From: Caldifarciminota bacterium
GTDB taxonomy: Bacteria > Hydrothermota > Tepidihabitantia > Tepidihabitantales > Tepidihabitantaceae
Reading direction: 5' to 3'
Assembly: GCA_016935295.1 (NCBI GenBank)
Contig: JAFGRF010000181.1
Coordinates: 1-6,309 of the forward strand
Length of the DNA: 6,309 bases
Shown here: piece after piece, positions 1-4,967 of the stretch
Position numbering within the stretch: the first letter of the stretch is position 1
Layout: each line of letters opens with the position of its first letter
Position numbers and translations under genes: made by a program
The notes under the pieces: model-generated
Told to the model about the DNA's origin: nothing
What the model saw: the letters and a program-made list of their open reading frames with translations, nothing else
The model's database searches: none

Positions 1-1
1 A

Positions 2-337
2 GGCGTTGAGCACAACTACGTCAGCAAGGACACGGGGCAGAAGCTGGGGGTGATTAACCCTCTGATGCCGAAAGGCGTTGAGCACTCGGCCAGCGCGTGC
101 GCGTACAAGATATTCAGCCACCGCTGCTACATCGTGGTGCCCAGGAGTTCCGGCTCCGAGGACCTCGCACGGCTGGACTCGCTCTGCGTCATATTCGGCA
201 TCGGGCTCGTCCTCTACGACAGCACCGACGCCTCCAATCCGAAGTTCCAGGCGGCAGTCCGCCCGCGTCGCCACGAGCCCGACAGCTTCTACGTGAACAA
301 GTACATGAAGCTGGTTGAGAGGGAGTTGTTTGGCTAA
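2..337 (+). CDS. 3' end of an unrecognised protein gene, cut by the window edge
   Basis: The frame is open from base 2 to the TAA at 335-337, giving at least 111 residues. The GTG at 50 is only an internal possibility, because the frame continues upstream of it without a stop and the sequence there reads as ordinary protein. Visible features are a hydrophobic stretch around CYIVVP, a second one ending FGIGLVLYD, and a C-terminal segment RRHEPDSFYVNKYMK. The alternation of a YIVVP-like strand with GIGLVLYD is reminiscent of the closing strands of restriction-endonuclease-like folds, but no catalytic motif lies in the visible part, so I do not assign a family. A 13-base direct repeat (1-13 and 73-85) encodes GVEH twice in the same frame. 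The gene is probably co-transcribed with the small gene at 388, which follows after 50 bp. Confidence 0.7.
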   Translation, partial: GVEHNYVSKDTGQKLGVINPLMPKGVEHSASACAYKIFSHRCYIVVPRSSGSEDLARLDSLCVIFGIGLVLYDSTDASNPKFQAAVRPRRHEPDSFYVNKYMKLVERELFG

Positions 338-347
338 CCTGACAGCT

Positions 348-365
348 GCCGGCCACAGCGCCGGC
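348..365 (+). other. Short GC hairpin in the spacer between the first two genes
   Basis: GCCGGC at 348-353 and again at 360-365 can pair around a 6-nt loop. It sits between the TAA at 337 and the ribosome site at 375-379. No T-run follows, so it could be a weak terminator, a processing site, or chance in GC-rich DNA. Confidence 0.3.
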
Positions 366-387
366 CAACGCAAGAGGAGACATCCAG

Positions 388-627
388 ATGAACAGCCCAG
401 ACATGGAGCACTTCAACGCCAACTTCGCGCGCTCGCTTGAACTGAAAGGGAAGCACCTCATCGAAGTCACGTTCCCAAATGGGGAATCGGGCTGGTTCCT
501 GCTCGACCGGGTACGACAGGTATCTAAGGGCGGCCCCACCGGGCACACGCCCTACGGGGTGCTTGACAAAGCCGTATGCATCAGGGCAATGGAGCGCTTC
601 CGGGTGAAACCGGCCGAGGAAGACTAG
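388..627 (+). CDS. Small unrecognised protein (79 aa)
   Basis: The ATG at 388 is preceded by AGGAG at 375-379, eight bases away, which supports both the gene and the start. The product is a soluble, mixed-charge protein with no signal peptide, membrane segment or cysteine cluster. Its core reads as a small beta-rich domain: HLIEVTFPNGESGWFLLDRV at residues 23-42, then a Gly/Pro turn, then VLDKAVCIRAMERFRV. I recognise no family. It follows the partial gene ending at 337 on the same strand after a 50-bp spacer, so the two may form an operon that ends at the hairpin at 647-686. Confidence 0.75.
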   Translation: MNSPDMEHFNANFARSLELKGKHLIEVTFPNGESGWFLLDRVRQVSKGGPTGHTPYGVLDKAVCIRAMERFRVKPAEED

Positions 628-646
628 GCTAGGAAGGACCTCCAGC

Positions 647-686
647 AAGCGGAGGCCCGGCGGGGAATCCCGCCGGGCCTCCGCTT
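647..686. terminator. Perfect 18-bp hairpin between convergent genes, likely bidirectional terminator
   Basis: Bases 647-664 are the exact reverse complement of 669-686, leaving a GAAT loop at 665-668. The stem is almost all G/C with AA/TT at its base. It begins 20 bp after the stop of the rightward gene (627) and ends 11 bp before the stop of the leftward gene (697), the place expected for a shared terminator. No strong T-run follows on either strand, so termination would rest on stem stability or a protein factor. Confidence 0.75.
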
Positions 687-696
687 CTGCCCCGCC

Positions 697-861
697 CTAC
701 TTCCGGCAGTCGCCAGCCTTGTCCTTGGCCATGCACTCATTGCAGAGCTCACCGGACGCCGGCTTGGTGTACTGCACGACGTAGTCGGAAGTCGGCCAGT
801 TGGAGCAGTTGCGGCAGTAGTGCCACGTGTCTCTGTCCTTCTTCCTGCGATACTCGGCCAT
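697..861 (-). CDS. Small zinc-ribbon-like protein with two CxxC pairs (54 aa)
   Basis: Read leftward from the ATG at 861 to the TAG at 697, the product begins MAEYRRKKDRDTWHYCRNCS. CRNC at residues 16-19 and CNEC at 40-43 form two CxxC knuckles separated by a 20-residue loop (NWPTSDYVVQYTKPASGE), with a further Cys at 52 and His at 14. This is the layout of a treble-clef or zinc-ribbon module binding one zinc. Small proteins with a similar WxxCxNCSNWP...GELCNEC pattern occur in many bacterial genomes without an assigned function, as far as I recall. A purine-rich GAAGGGA lies 7-13 bases upstream of the ATG. DNA or RNA binding, or protein partnering, is plausible from the fold but is inference. 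It lies downstream of the toxin-antitoxin unit, separated by hairpins at 903-961. Confidence 0.85.
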   Translation of the reverse strand: MAEYRRKKDRDTWHYCRNCSNWPTSDYVVQYTKPASGELCNECMAKDKAGDCRK

Positions 862-902
862 ATCACGTCCCTTCAGTCCAGACCTTCGCTCAATTGGTCA
901 CA

Positions 903-961
903 CCGCCCCACGGGGCGGGCTGCGCTTGTCTCCAGTAGGTGCCCACTCGCAGCAGGTGGGC
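903..961 (-). terminator. Two hairpins just after the leftward operon
   Basis: GCCCAC at 941-946 can pair with GTGGGC at 956-961. CCGCCC at 903-908 can pair with GGGCGG at 913-918 around a 4-nt loop. Both lie immediately downstream of the stop at 963-965 of the leftward hydrolase gene. No T-run follows, so this is a structure-based terminator guess. The 101-bp spacer 862-962 must also hold any promoter for the zinc-ribbon gene, but I see no convincing boxes. Confidence 0.4.
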
Positions 962-962
962 C

Positions 963-1349
963 TCACCGACCAACCTCAGGACAACTGCGCTTACAGCCCA
1001 GCAGCGGCAGGCTCTTGGGCGTGGTGGCGTCCAGTGCCAGGTGTGAGAGGTAACCGACAGCCAGCGATTGAAGCGCCAGCCTGACCCACGGGTCGGGCAC
1101 CGCGGAGGCCGTTTTCTTGCCCAAACCGTAGACGACCGTGCCCCCGGCCGCAACGCTGTGGAACAGGCTGCGGTGGTTCGGGTGCAGGGCCGGTTCAAGT
1201 AGGTCCGGGACTACGGCCACGCAGCCACCGATTGCACAGGCAGCAGCCACCTTGAGCCAGTCCACTTCCTCTTGGTTGACCCAGCACCGAATCAGCTCGA
1301 CGCCGCCGGCAGCGATGACCCCTGCTGCTACGTGAGTTGACCGCCTCAT
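963..1349 (-). CDS. YdjM/DUF457-type inner-membrane metal-dependent hydrolase
   Basis: The product is 128 residues, shorter than typical YdjM proteins. It carries the family's scattered metal ligands in order: His6 near the N-terminus (MRRSTH), PD at 48-49 in VAVVPDLLEP, HPNHRSLFHS at 56-65, and HLALD at 103-107 in GYLSHLALDATTPKSLPLLG. Hydrophobic stretches at about 7-20, 33-47, 67-77 and 92-104 fit a small integral membrane protein. The family (PF04307) is predicted to be a metal-dependent membrane hydrolase; the substrate is generally unknown, and E. coli YdjM is LexA-regulated. The start lies 3 bp after the toxin stop, and a GGGGAGGG ribosome site sits inside the end of the toxin gene, so it is translated from the same mRNA. 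The C-terminus (CKRSCPEVGR) looks short, so the protein may be a trimmed family member. Confidence 0.8.
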   Translation of the reverse strand: MRRSTHVAAGVIAAGGVELIRCWVNQEEVDWLKVAAACAIGGCVAVVPDLLEPALHPNHRSLFHSVAAGGTVVYGLGKKTASAVPDPWVRLALQSLAVGYLSHLALDATTPKSLPLLGCKRSCPEVGR

Positions 1350-1352
1350 TGG

Positions 1353-1739
1353 CTACTTGCCCTCCCCGTAGAGCTTCCTGAGCCGCGCCTTGTCTTCGAC
1401 CTGCCGGCCGCCCTTCAGGTAGATTTCAACCAACTCGACCCTGCCCTCGTCCGCGAACCAGGCCCAGACAATCCGCAGCCCGGAACGAGCCCCCCTGCCT
1501 TTCATTGCCTGGCACGGGACCTTCTTGGCCACATAGACCTCGGGCTCCACGAACCCGAGCCCGGCGACGCGCTCGATGCGGCCGGTCGGCAGGCCTTTCT
1601 CGTGGAACAGCTTGAGCCCGTAGTCGAGGAAGTTGGTCAGGTCGCCCTCAAGCGTGCCGTACTTCTTCAACAGCCGGGCCAGGTCTCGCTTGAACTCCGG
1701 CAGCCGGGTTACTTTGCTAATCTTCCTCGGGGTACTCAC
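1353..1739 (-). CDS. RelE/ParE-superfamily toxin
   Basis: The 128-residue product has the RelE-type layout. An N-terminal helical part (EFKRDLARLLKKYGTLEGDL, 15-34) is followed by a strand around IERVAGLG, then KGRGARSGLRIVWAWF (80-95) and VELVEIYLKGGRQVEDKARL. The basic/aromatic residues in the usual active-site positions are Lys80, Arg85, Arg89, Tyr107 and Lys109. RelE toxins are mostly ribosome-dependent mRNA endonucleases; ParE relatives poison gyrase. The sequence alone does not decide, but the GxRxxW and EIYxKG strands favour the RelE side. The GTG start at 1739 lies inside the antitoxin gene, giving a 23-bp overlap. No good ribosome site precedes it, so translation probably depends on coupling to the antitoxin. 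The order antitoxin then toxin is the classical one for RelBE-like pairs. Confidence 0.85.
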   Translation of the reverse strand: MSTPRKISKVTRLPEFKRDLARLLKKYGTLEGDLTNFLDYGLKLFHEKGLPTGRIERVAGLGFVEPEVYVAKKVPCQAMKGRGARSGLRIVWAWFADEGRVELVEIYLKGGRQVEDKARLRKLYGEGK

Positions 1740-2502
1740 GCTGGGAGTAGGGCGCGGTGCGGTAGAAGACCGCCTCGTAGGGAATCGGCTTGCCCGGCTC
1801 GGTCCCGAGCCAGGGGACGTCGTGGTGGGACCAGGCGCTGATGGCCGTTGCGTTCATGTCGCCCAGCCGCTTGAGCACGTCGTCTATCAACTCGAGTTCC
1901 GGGCCGGTCAGGACCGAGGTGTCCGGGTCGCGCAGGGGCAGGTACTTGCGCTGCCGGTACTGGAAATGCTGGTTCCTCACCCTTACCAACTCGCCGTCCT
2001 GCTCCATCTTCTCGACGACCTTGCGGAACTCCACCGGGGTCGGGCCGAACCTGTTCGCGATGTAGGTTGCGCCGATGAGCTGTTCCTCGTGCTTCTCGTA
2101 GTAGTCGAAGTCGATGAAGTAGAGCAGCTTGTAGAGCACCGTCTCGCCGACGTGGTGCCTGGCCCCGACCCGGCTCAGCACGTACAGCAGGACCTCCCGG
2201 AACTTGGCGAGGTTCTTCTGCGGGACGCTGATGCGCATCCCGGCCTCCGGTTCCGCGCGCTTCGATTCCTTGGCGAACACGACCTCTGGTTCTCTGGCGA
2301 GTCCCAGCAGGACATCGCAGCTCACACCGAATATGTCCGCCAGCCGGACGAGCTCGTCGGCCGTCACCTTCCGCTGTTCGGTCTCGATCTGCGAGACCGC
2401 GGGGCGGGTGACCTCCAGTCGCTCGGCAAGCTGGCCCTGGCTCAGCTCGGCCTGCTCGCGCAGTCTCCGTATCCTGGACCCGAGCGTTTCAGTTTGCCGC
2501 AC
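1717..2502 (-). CDS. XRE-HTH + DUF4065 (Panacea/SocA-like) antitoxin
   Basis: From the GTG at 2502 the protein is 261 residues. Residues 8-66 form an XRE/HTH_3 DNA-binding domain (LSQGQLAERLEVTRPAVSQI, then LVRLADIFGVSCDVLLGL). After a charged linker, residues 100-255 match DUF4065/Panacea: LLYVLSRVG, LYKLLYFIDFDYYEKHEE, YIANRFGPTPVEF, KYLPLRDPD, and the C-terminal SAWSHHDVPWL and IPYEAVFYRTAPYS. Panacea is known as a promiscuous antitoxin domain that neutralises unrelated toxins; the HTH would bind the operon's own promoter. The start is chosen because AAGGAGGT sits 5 bases upstream of the GTG. The frame stays open to 2745, but that extension crosses the promoter at 2528-2555 and translates as low-quality Arg/Gly/Pro sequence. 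It overlaps the toxin by 23 bp. Confidence 0.92.
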   Translation of the reverse strand: MRQTETLGSRIRRLREQAELSQGQLAERLEVTRPAVSQIETEQRKVTADELVRLADIFGVSCDVLLGLAREPEVVFAKESKRAEPEAGMRISVPQKNLAKFREVLLYVLSRVGARHHVGETVLYKLLYFIDFDYYEKHEEQLIGATYIANRFGPTPVEFRKVVEKMEQDGELVRVRNQHFQYRQRKYLPLRDPDTSVLTGPELELIDDVLKRLGDMNATAISAWSHHDVPWLGTEPGKPIPYEAVFYRTAPYSQREYPEED

Positions 2503-2507
2503 TCCTG

Positions 2508-2515
2508 ACCTCCTT
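2508..2515 (-). promoter_or_regulatory. Consensus ribosome binding site that fixes the antitoxin start
   Basis: The leftward strand reads AAGGAGGT, a full match to the anti-16S core, five bases before the GTG at 2502. It rules out the longer starts at 2529 and 2745. Confidence 0.9.
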
Positions 2516-2527
2516 TTCGGTCTCCCC

Positions 2528-2555
2528 ATTATACGCCTGTCTGTTTTCCTGTCAA
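2528..2555 (-). promoter_or_regulatory. Sigma70-type promoter of the toxin-antitoxin operon
   Basis: On the leftward strand TTGACA (2555-2550) and TATAAT (2533-2528) both match consensus perfectly, with a 16-bp spacer. Transcription would start near 2521, giving a leader of about 20 nt that contains the ribosome site at 2515-2508. The promoter lies only 16 bp beyond the stop of the upstream gene (2571). Confidence 0.88.
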
Positions 2556-2564
2556 CAGGCTGTT
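2537..2564. promoter_or_regulatory. Candidate operator: cluster of CTGT/ACAG motifs over the promoter
   Basis: Five CTGT or ACAG tetramers lie within about 27 bp (2537-2540, 2541-2544, 2549-2552, 2555-2558, 2560-2563). They include a palindrome with arms CCTGT and ACAGG (2548-2559) over the -35 box and an overlapping AACAG/CTGTT palindrome at 2554-2564. XRE-type antitoxins repress their own operons through such inverted repeats, so this is the natural binding site for the HTH protein encoded just downstream. Binding itself is inference. Confidence 0.5.
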
Positions 2565-2570
2565 TACTTT

Positions 2571-3317
2571 TCATACATCGTTCCGACGCCGGGAATCCGC
2601 GCACGGTTGCGCGCCGGAAGGTCCTGCCTGCAACAGCCTCTCCCTCATCTCCGCCCCCACCAGGGCCAGAAGGCGTCCAGACACGCCTGCAAGCCACCAG
2701 CGCTGGACGACGGCCTTGCAGGCATCCGGCCAATCGTAAGAGCAAGGCGGAAGGCTGAATGTGAAGGATGAACCGGACAGAGCAGCAGCAGGCGCGGAAT
2801 CGGGCTGGGAGGAACGGGCGATTTCAGATTCCAGATTGCTGATTGCAGATTGCGAAGCGGGAACTGTACCGACAAGGGCGAGCAGGAGCTCGCGGGCAAA
2901 GGCAAGGAGCTGGAAGCGCGGGGTGACGGGATGGTCGGCATCCCAGCCGCGCTCCTGGCGATAGGCCACGATTGCCCGGTCCGCGGCCAGCTCGACCAGC
3001 TTCTCGTTCATTCGTCGCGGCACAACCCGGCGCGACTGTTCGGACCTCAGCCGCTCCAGGCAGAACCCGGTCAAATCCCGGACCAGTTCCGGGTCCATCC
3101 CCCTGGCAATCCAGTGCGCGCGCAGCCGGGCAATCCTGCGCTCGCGGGTCGCCCTGGCCCCGTTCCTGAGCGTGCGCGCCAGGGCCTGGGCATACCGCAG
3201 GCCCGCGTGATAGACCACGTAGTTGACCCCGGCCGCGTTGAGATACTCGCGGCAACATTCGGTGACCTGCCCGACCCGAACATCCAGGCAGGAGAAAGCA
3301 GGGTTGGCGTGTCTCAT
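2571..3317 (-). CDS. Unrecognised 248-aa protein with a repeat-bearing C-terminal part
   Basis: Two adjacent ATGs begin the frame (3320 and 3317). GGAG at 3327-3324 is 6 bases from the second and only 3 from the first, so 3317 is preferred. With residues counted from 3320, residues 1-156 look like a compact, mostly helical, Arg-rich domain (YVVYHAGLRYAQALARTLRN, then an RERRIARLRAHWIARGMDPE helix). From about residue 157 the character changes. QSAISNLESEIA is encoded by a 7-bp repeat, followed by an Ala/Ser-rich stretch and a Trp-containing segment (SYDWPDACKAVVQRWW). LLALVG occurs on both sides of that stretch (146-151 and 217-222). I do not recognise a family. It lies on the same strand as the toxin-antitoxin genes, but these have their own promoter 16 bp beyond its stop, so it need not be part of that unit. 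Confidence 0.7.
   Translation of the reverse strand: MRHANPAFSCLDVRVGQVTECCREYLNAAGVNYVVYHAGLRYAQALARTLRNGARATRERRIARLRAHWIARGMDPELVRDLTGFCLERLRSEQSRRVVPRRMNEKLVELAADRAIVAYRQERGWDADHPVTPRFQLLAFARELLLALVGTVPASQSAISNLESEIARSSQPDSAPAAALSGSSFTFSLPPCSYDWPDACKAVVQRWWLAGVSGRLLALVGAEMRERLLQAGPSGAQPCADSRRRNDV
2818..2852. repeat. Heptanucleotide tandem repeat, consensus CAGATTG
   Basis: Four consecutive 7-base units at 2825-2852 match CAGATTG with one or two changes, and a decayed fifth unit keeping GATT precedes at 2818-2824. Every unit keeps GATT at positions 3-6. The tract lies inside the reading frame of the unrecognised gene on the other strand and encodes its residues 157-168. Base composition is visibly less GC-rich than the surroundings. 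Confidence 0.75.
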
Positions 3318-3434
3318 CATTCACTCCAGTTTGGTCCTACTACTATTGTCCTGAGAGGCCCGGATTATTGCGTCGAATGACAGCGAACCGGTAAGTCGTT
3401 GACCGGCAAGGCGAATCGGCTTCTCCCGGGGTCC

Positions 3435-3848
3435 ACCCCCCCGGCATCCGTTTCCGCGTCCCGGTCCGAGTACCCGCCCGCCTACCGGTCCGGCTATGCG
3501 TCCGCGTCCCCGGCCGTGTCCCGACCCGGCTACGTATCCCTGTCCCCGAGCATCACCCGAACCGCATACCGGCCCGCGTCCCGGCCGGTCTGCCGATCCG
3601 CGTCCCCGCACGCCGCGCGGTCCGAATCCCGGCCCGCGTCCTGGTCCGCCTCGAACTCCGCGACCGCCCCCGCCGCCCGGCCCGCCCCGGCCCCCGTTCC
3701 CCTGCCCTGACCTCGGCCCGGACCTGTCCCCTGCCCTCCACCCGCTCCGGCCCCCGGCCCCCGACCCGGAACGACACCCGGCAACCCATCCTGACCTTGG
3801 CCCGGACTCTAGTCCCGACCTACGCTTGATCCACGTCCCGCGCTTGAC
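3435..3848. repeat. Long degenerate hexanucleotide array (about 66 phased units)
   Basis: From about 3435, and cleanly from 3447, to 3848 the sequence can be cut into 6-base units of form YCCNNN. Examples are TCCGCG, TCCCGG, TACCGG and CCCGCG; C at the second unit position is almost invariant. The phase holds for about 400 bp without an indel. This covers most of the 557-bp stretch between the genes starting at 3317 and 3878. Several frames stay open only because A and T are scarce. They encode alternating dipeptides (X-Pro or Ser/Tyr-X rightward, Gly-X leftward) and have no ribosome site I can support, so I call no gene. The remaining bases 3321-3434 show no clear feature beyond the ribosome site of the leftward gene. 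Confidence 0.8.
3667..3707. other. G-quadruplex / i-motif candidate within the hexamer array
   Basis: The plus strand has seven C-runs of 3-5 bases (3667-3671, 3676-3678, 3681-3683, 3685-3688, 3691-3695, 3699-3702, 3705-3707) separated by 1-4 bases. The minus strand therefore satisfies the G3+N1-7 quadruplex rule with runs to spare. Confidence 0.6.
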
Positions 3849-3871
3849 AGATGGGAGCGGGGTGATATGCT
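3844..3871 (+). promoter_or_regulatory. Promoter giving a leaderless transcript for the TonB-C-like gene
   Basis: TTGACA (3844-3849) is a perfect -35 box. After 16 bp comes TATGCT (3866-3871), which matches four of six -10 positions including the first T, second A and final T. A start site seven bases past the -10 falls on 3878, the first base of the GTG start codon. The spacer length equals that of the toxin-antitoxin promoter. The -35 overlaps the last unit of the hexamer array. Confidence 0.7.
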
Positions 3872-3877
3872 GCGGTC

Positions 3878-4843
3878 GTGGGCATCCTGAGGGCCACTCC
3901 AGTATTGCTGACCCTGGCAGTATCTACGCTGGCTGCGCAGCAACAGGACTCGGCTGTCGTCCAGAGAATGCGGGACATCGAGACCCGCATCCAAATCGAC
4001 GTCGATGACTTCAAGGGCCGCGAGTTCTACGAACCACGCAAGAAGGGCAAGATGCAGACCCACCGGACATGCTTCTTCCCCTACATCTCGTACAGCCCCG
4101 AGGGCTCGTCCCGCACCTTGTTCGGCTACGTTGGGACGTGGACTGACGATTGGCTGATGCTCGATGGAGTCATTGTCCTGATCGGGGAGGAACGCTACAC
4201 CTACACATTGGACGGCCTCGAACTACTGAATCTGCGTGGCTCGGACGTTACAACGGGTGGCTACTCGGTAAGCTGCCGCGAGTGGGTCCACCTGCCCGCG
4301 AAGATGGGCGACTCCGAATTCGCCATGTTCCAGGCGATTGCGGACGCGGACGATACAACCGAGGTACGCGTCAGGGCGCACGGCACAGACTACTCCAGAG
4401 ACTGGACCATGAGGCCGGCGGAAAGGCGGGCCTGGCGCGACTTGGTGTTCTACTATCGGAACTTCGGCCTGCGTGCGCAAGGCGAGGATGCGCTTGTACT
4501 CCGGACCGACTATCAGCCTCGGAAGCCACCCATTGTTGAGTATGCTGCGCCTGCCCTGCATCCCAAACCGCGGCCGCACGACCCAATCAAGGTCGCCTAT
4601 CCTCCTGGACTCGTACCGGAACTGGTCGAGGACACGGTGCTGGTCTTTGCCGTGGTCGACACGGCCGGAACGGTATCAGAAGCGCACATTGAGAAGGGCA
4701 GCCGCTTCGCCGCGCTTGACTCCGCTGCCCTAGCCGCAGTACAGGAGGCTCATTTCAGTCCTGGCGAGTTCCACGCCCAAAAGGCGGTTGTGAAGATGGT
4801 GGTATCAGTCCCCGTGGCACCCGCGCAGAAGGCAGAGGAGTGA
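3878..4843 (+). CDS. Exported protein with a C-terminal TonB-C-like domain
   Basis: The 321-residue product starts with a signal peptide (MGILRATPVLLTLAVSTLAA, Ala-x-Ala-type site near residue 20, then QQQD). Residues 35-210 form an unrecognised extracytoplasmic region rich in Tyr, Trp and charged residues, with two Cys (65 and 133) that could pair. Residues 238-312 resemble TonB_C: IKVAYPPGLVPELVEDTVLV, VDTAGTVSEAHIEKG, LDSAALAAVQEAHFSPG and VVKMVVSVPV follow the family's VDxxGxV...LDxAALxAV...FxPA pattern. Canonical TonB couples inner-membrane energy to outer-membrane receptors. This protein lacks the usual Pro-rich linker apart from a short KPRPHDP, so it is more likely a periplasmic TonB-C-domain protein. 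GTG 3878 is the only usable start because an in-frame TGA lies at 3863, and it gives an ideal signal peptide. No ribosome site is correctly spaced, which fits the leaderless promoter. Confidence 0.85.
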   Translation: MGILRATPVLLTLAVSTLAAQQQDSAVVQRMRDIETRIQIDVDDFKGREFYEPRKKGKMQTHRTCFFPYISYSPEGSSRTLFGYVGTWTDDWLMLDGVIVLIGEERYTYTLDGLELLNLRGSDVTTGGYSVSCREWVHLPAKMGDSEFAMFQAIADADDTTEVRVRAHGTDYSRDWTMRPAERRAWRDLVFYYRNFGLRAQGEDALVLRTDYQPRKPPIVEYAAPALHPKPRPHDPIKVAYPPGLVPELVEDTVLVFAVVDTAGTVSEAHIEKGSRFAALDSAALAAVQEAHFSPGEFHAQKAVVKMVVSVPVAPAQKAEE

Positions 4844-4847
4844 TTCC

Positions 4848-4961
4848 GTGACGACCGGGTCCCGCCGCCTCGACTTCCGGCCTCTGCCATCTTGTCCTGC
4901 GGCGATGAGTTCGGCCTTCAAGCGCGCCCCCCGCGTGCGCAAGGGCAAAGGCGTACGGTAG
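4848..4961 (+). CDS. Possible 37-aa basic small protein or leader peptide
   Basis: GTG at 4848 follows AGAGGAG (4834-4840) by 7 bases, and the frame ends at TAG 4959-4961. The product is strongly basic at its end (KRAPRVRKGKGVR). It begins 4 bp after the stop of the TonB-C-like gene and ends 6 bp before the ATG of the HEPN gene, in the same frame as the latter. It may be a real small gene, a leader that couples translation into the HEPN gene, or the remnant of an N-terminal extension of that gene broken by the TAG. The ribosome site is the main evidence; no homologue is recognised. Confidence 0.35.
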   Translation: MTTGSRRLDFRPLPSCPAAMSSAFKRAPRVRKGKGVR

Positions 4962-4967
4962 CCGCAT

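Noticed and set aside
1633..2508. 291-codon rightward open frame opposite the antitoxin and toxin genes
   Set aside because: It is the complement of two well-supported leftward genes. Its translation is low-complexity Leu/Val/Arg/Gly sequence with no family motif.
2825..2852. CRISPR-like short repeats
   Set aside because: The units are 7 bp, directly tandem and without spacers, so this is a simple tandem repeat.
3321..3400. Promoter for the leftward gene starting at 3317
   Set aside because: I looked for -35/-10 pairs on the minus strand. Candidates such as TTACCG with AATAAT have 19-bp spacing and poor matches, so none is reported.
3321..3611. Leftward Gly/Arg-rich frame across the hexamer array
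   Set aside because: The Gly-X pattern follows directly from the 6-base unit. It has no ribosome site, and its end runs into the upstream region of the gene starting at 3317.
3496..4008. Rightward frame encoding Pro at almost every second residue through the hexamer array
   Set aside because: It stays open because the array has few A/T bases, has no ribosome site, and its 3' part overlaps the well-supported TonB-C-like gene in another frame.
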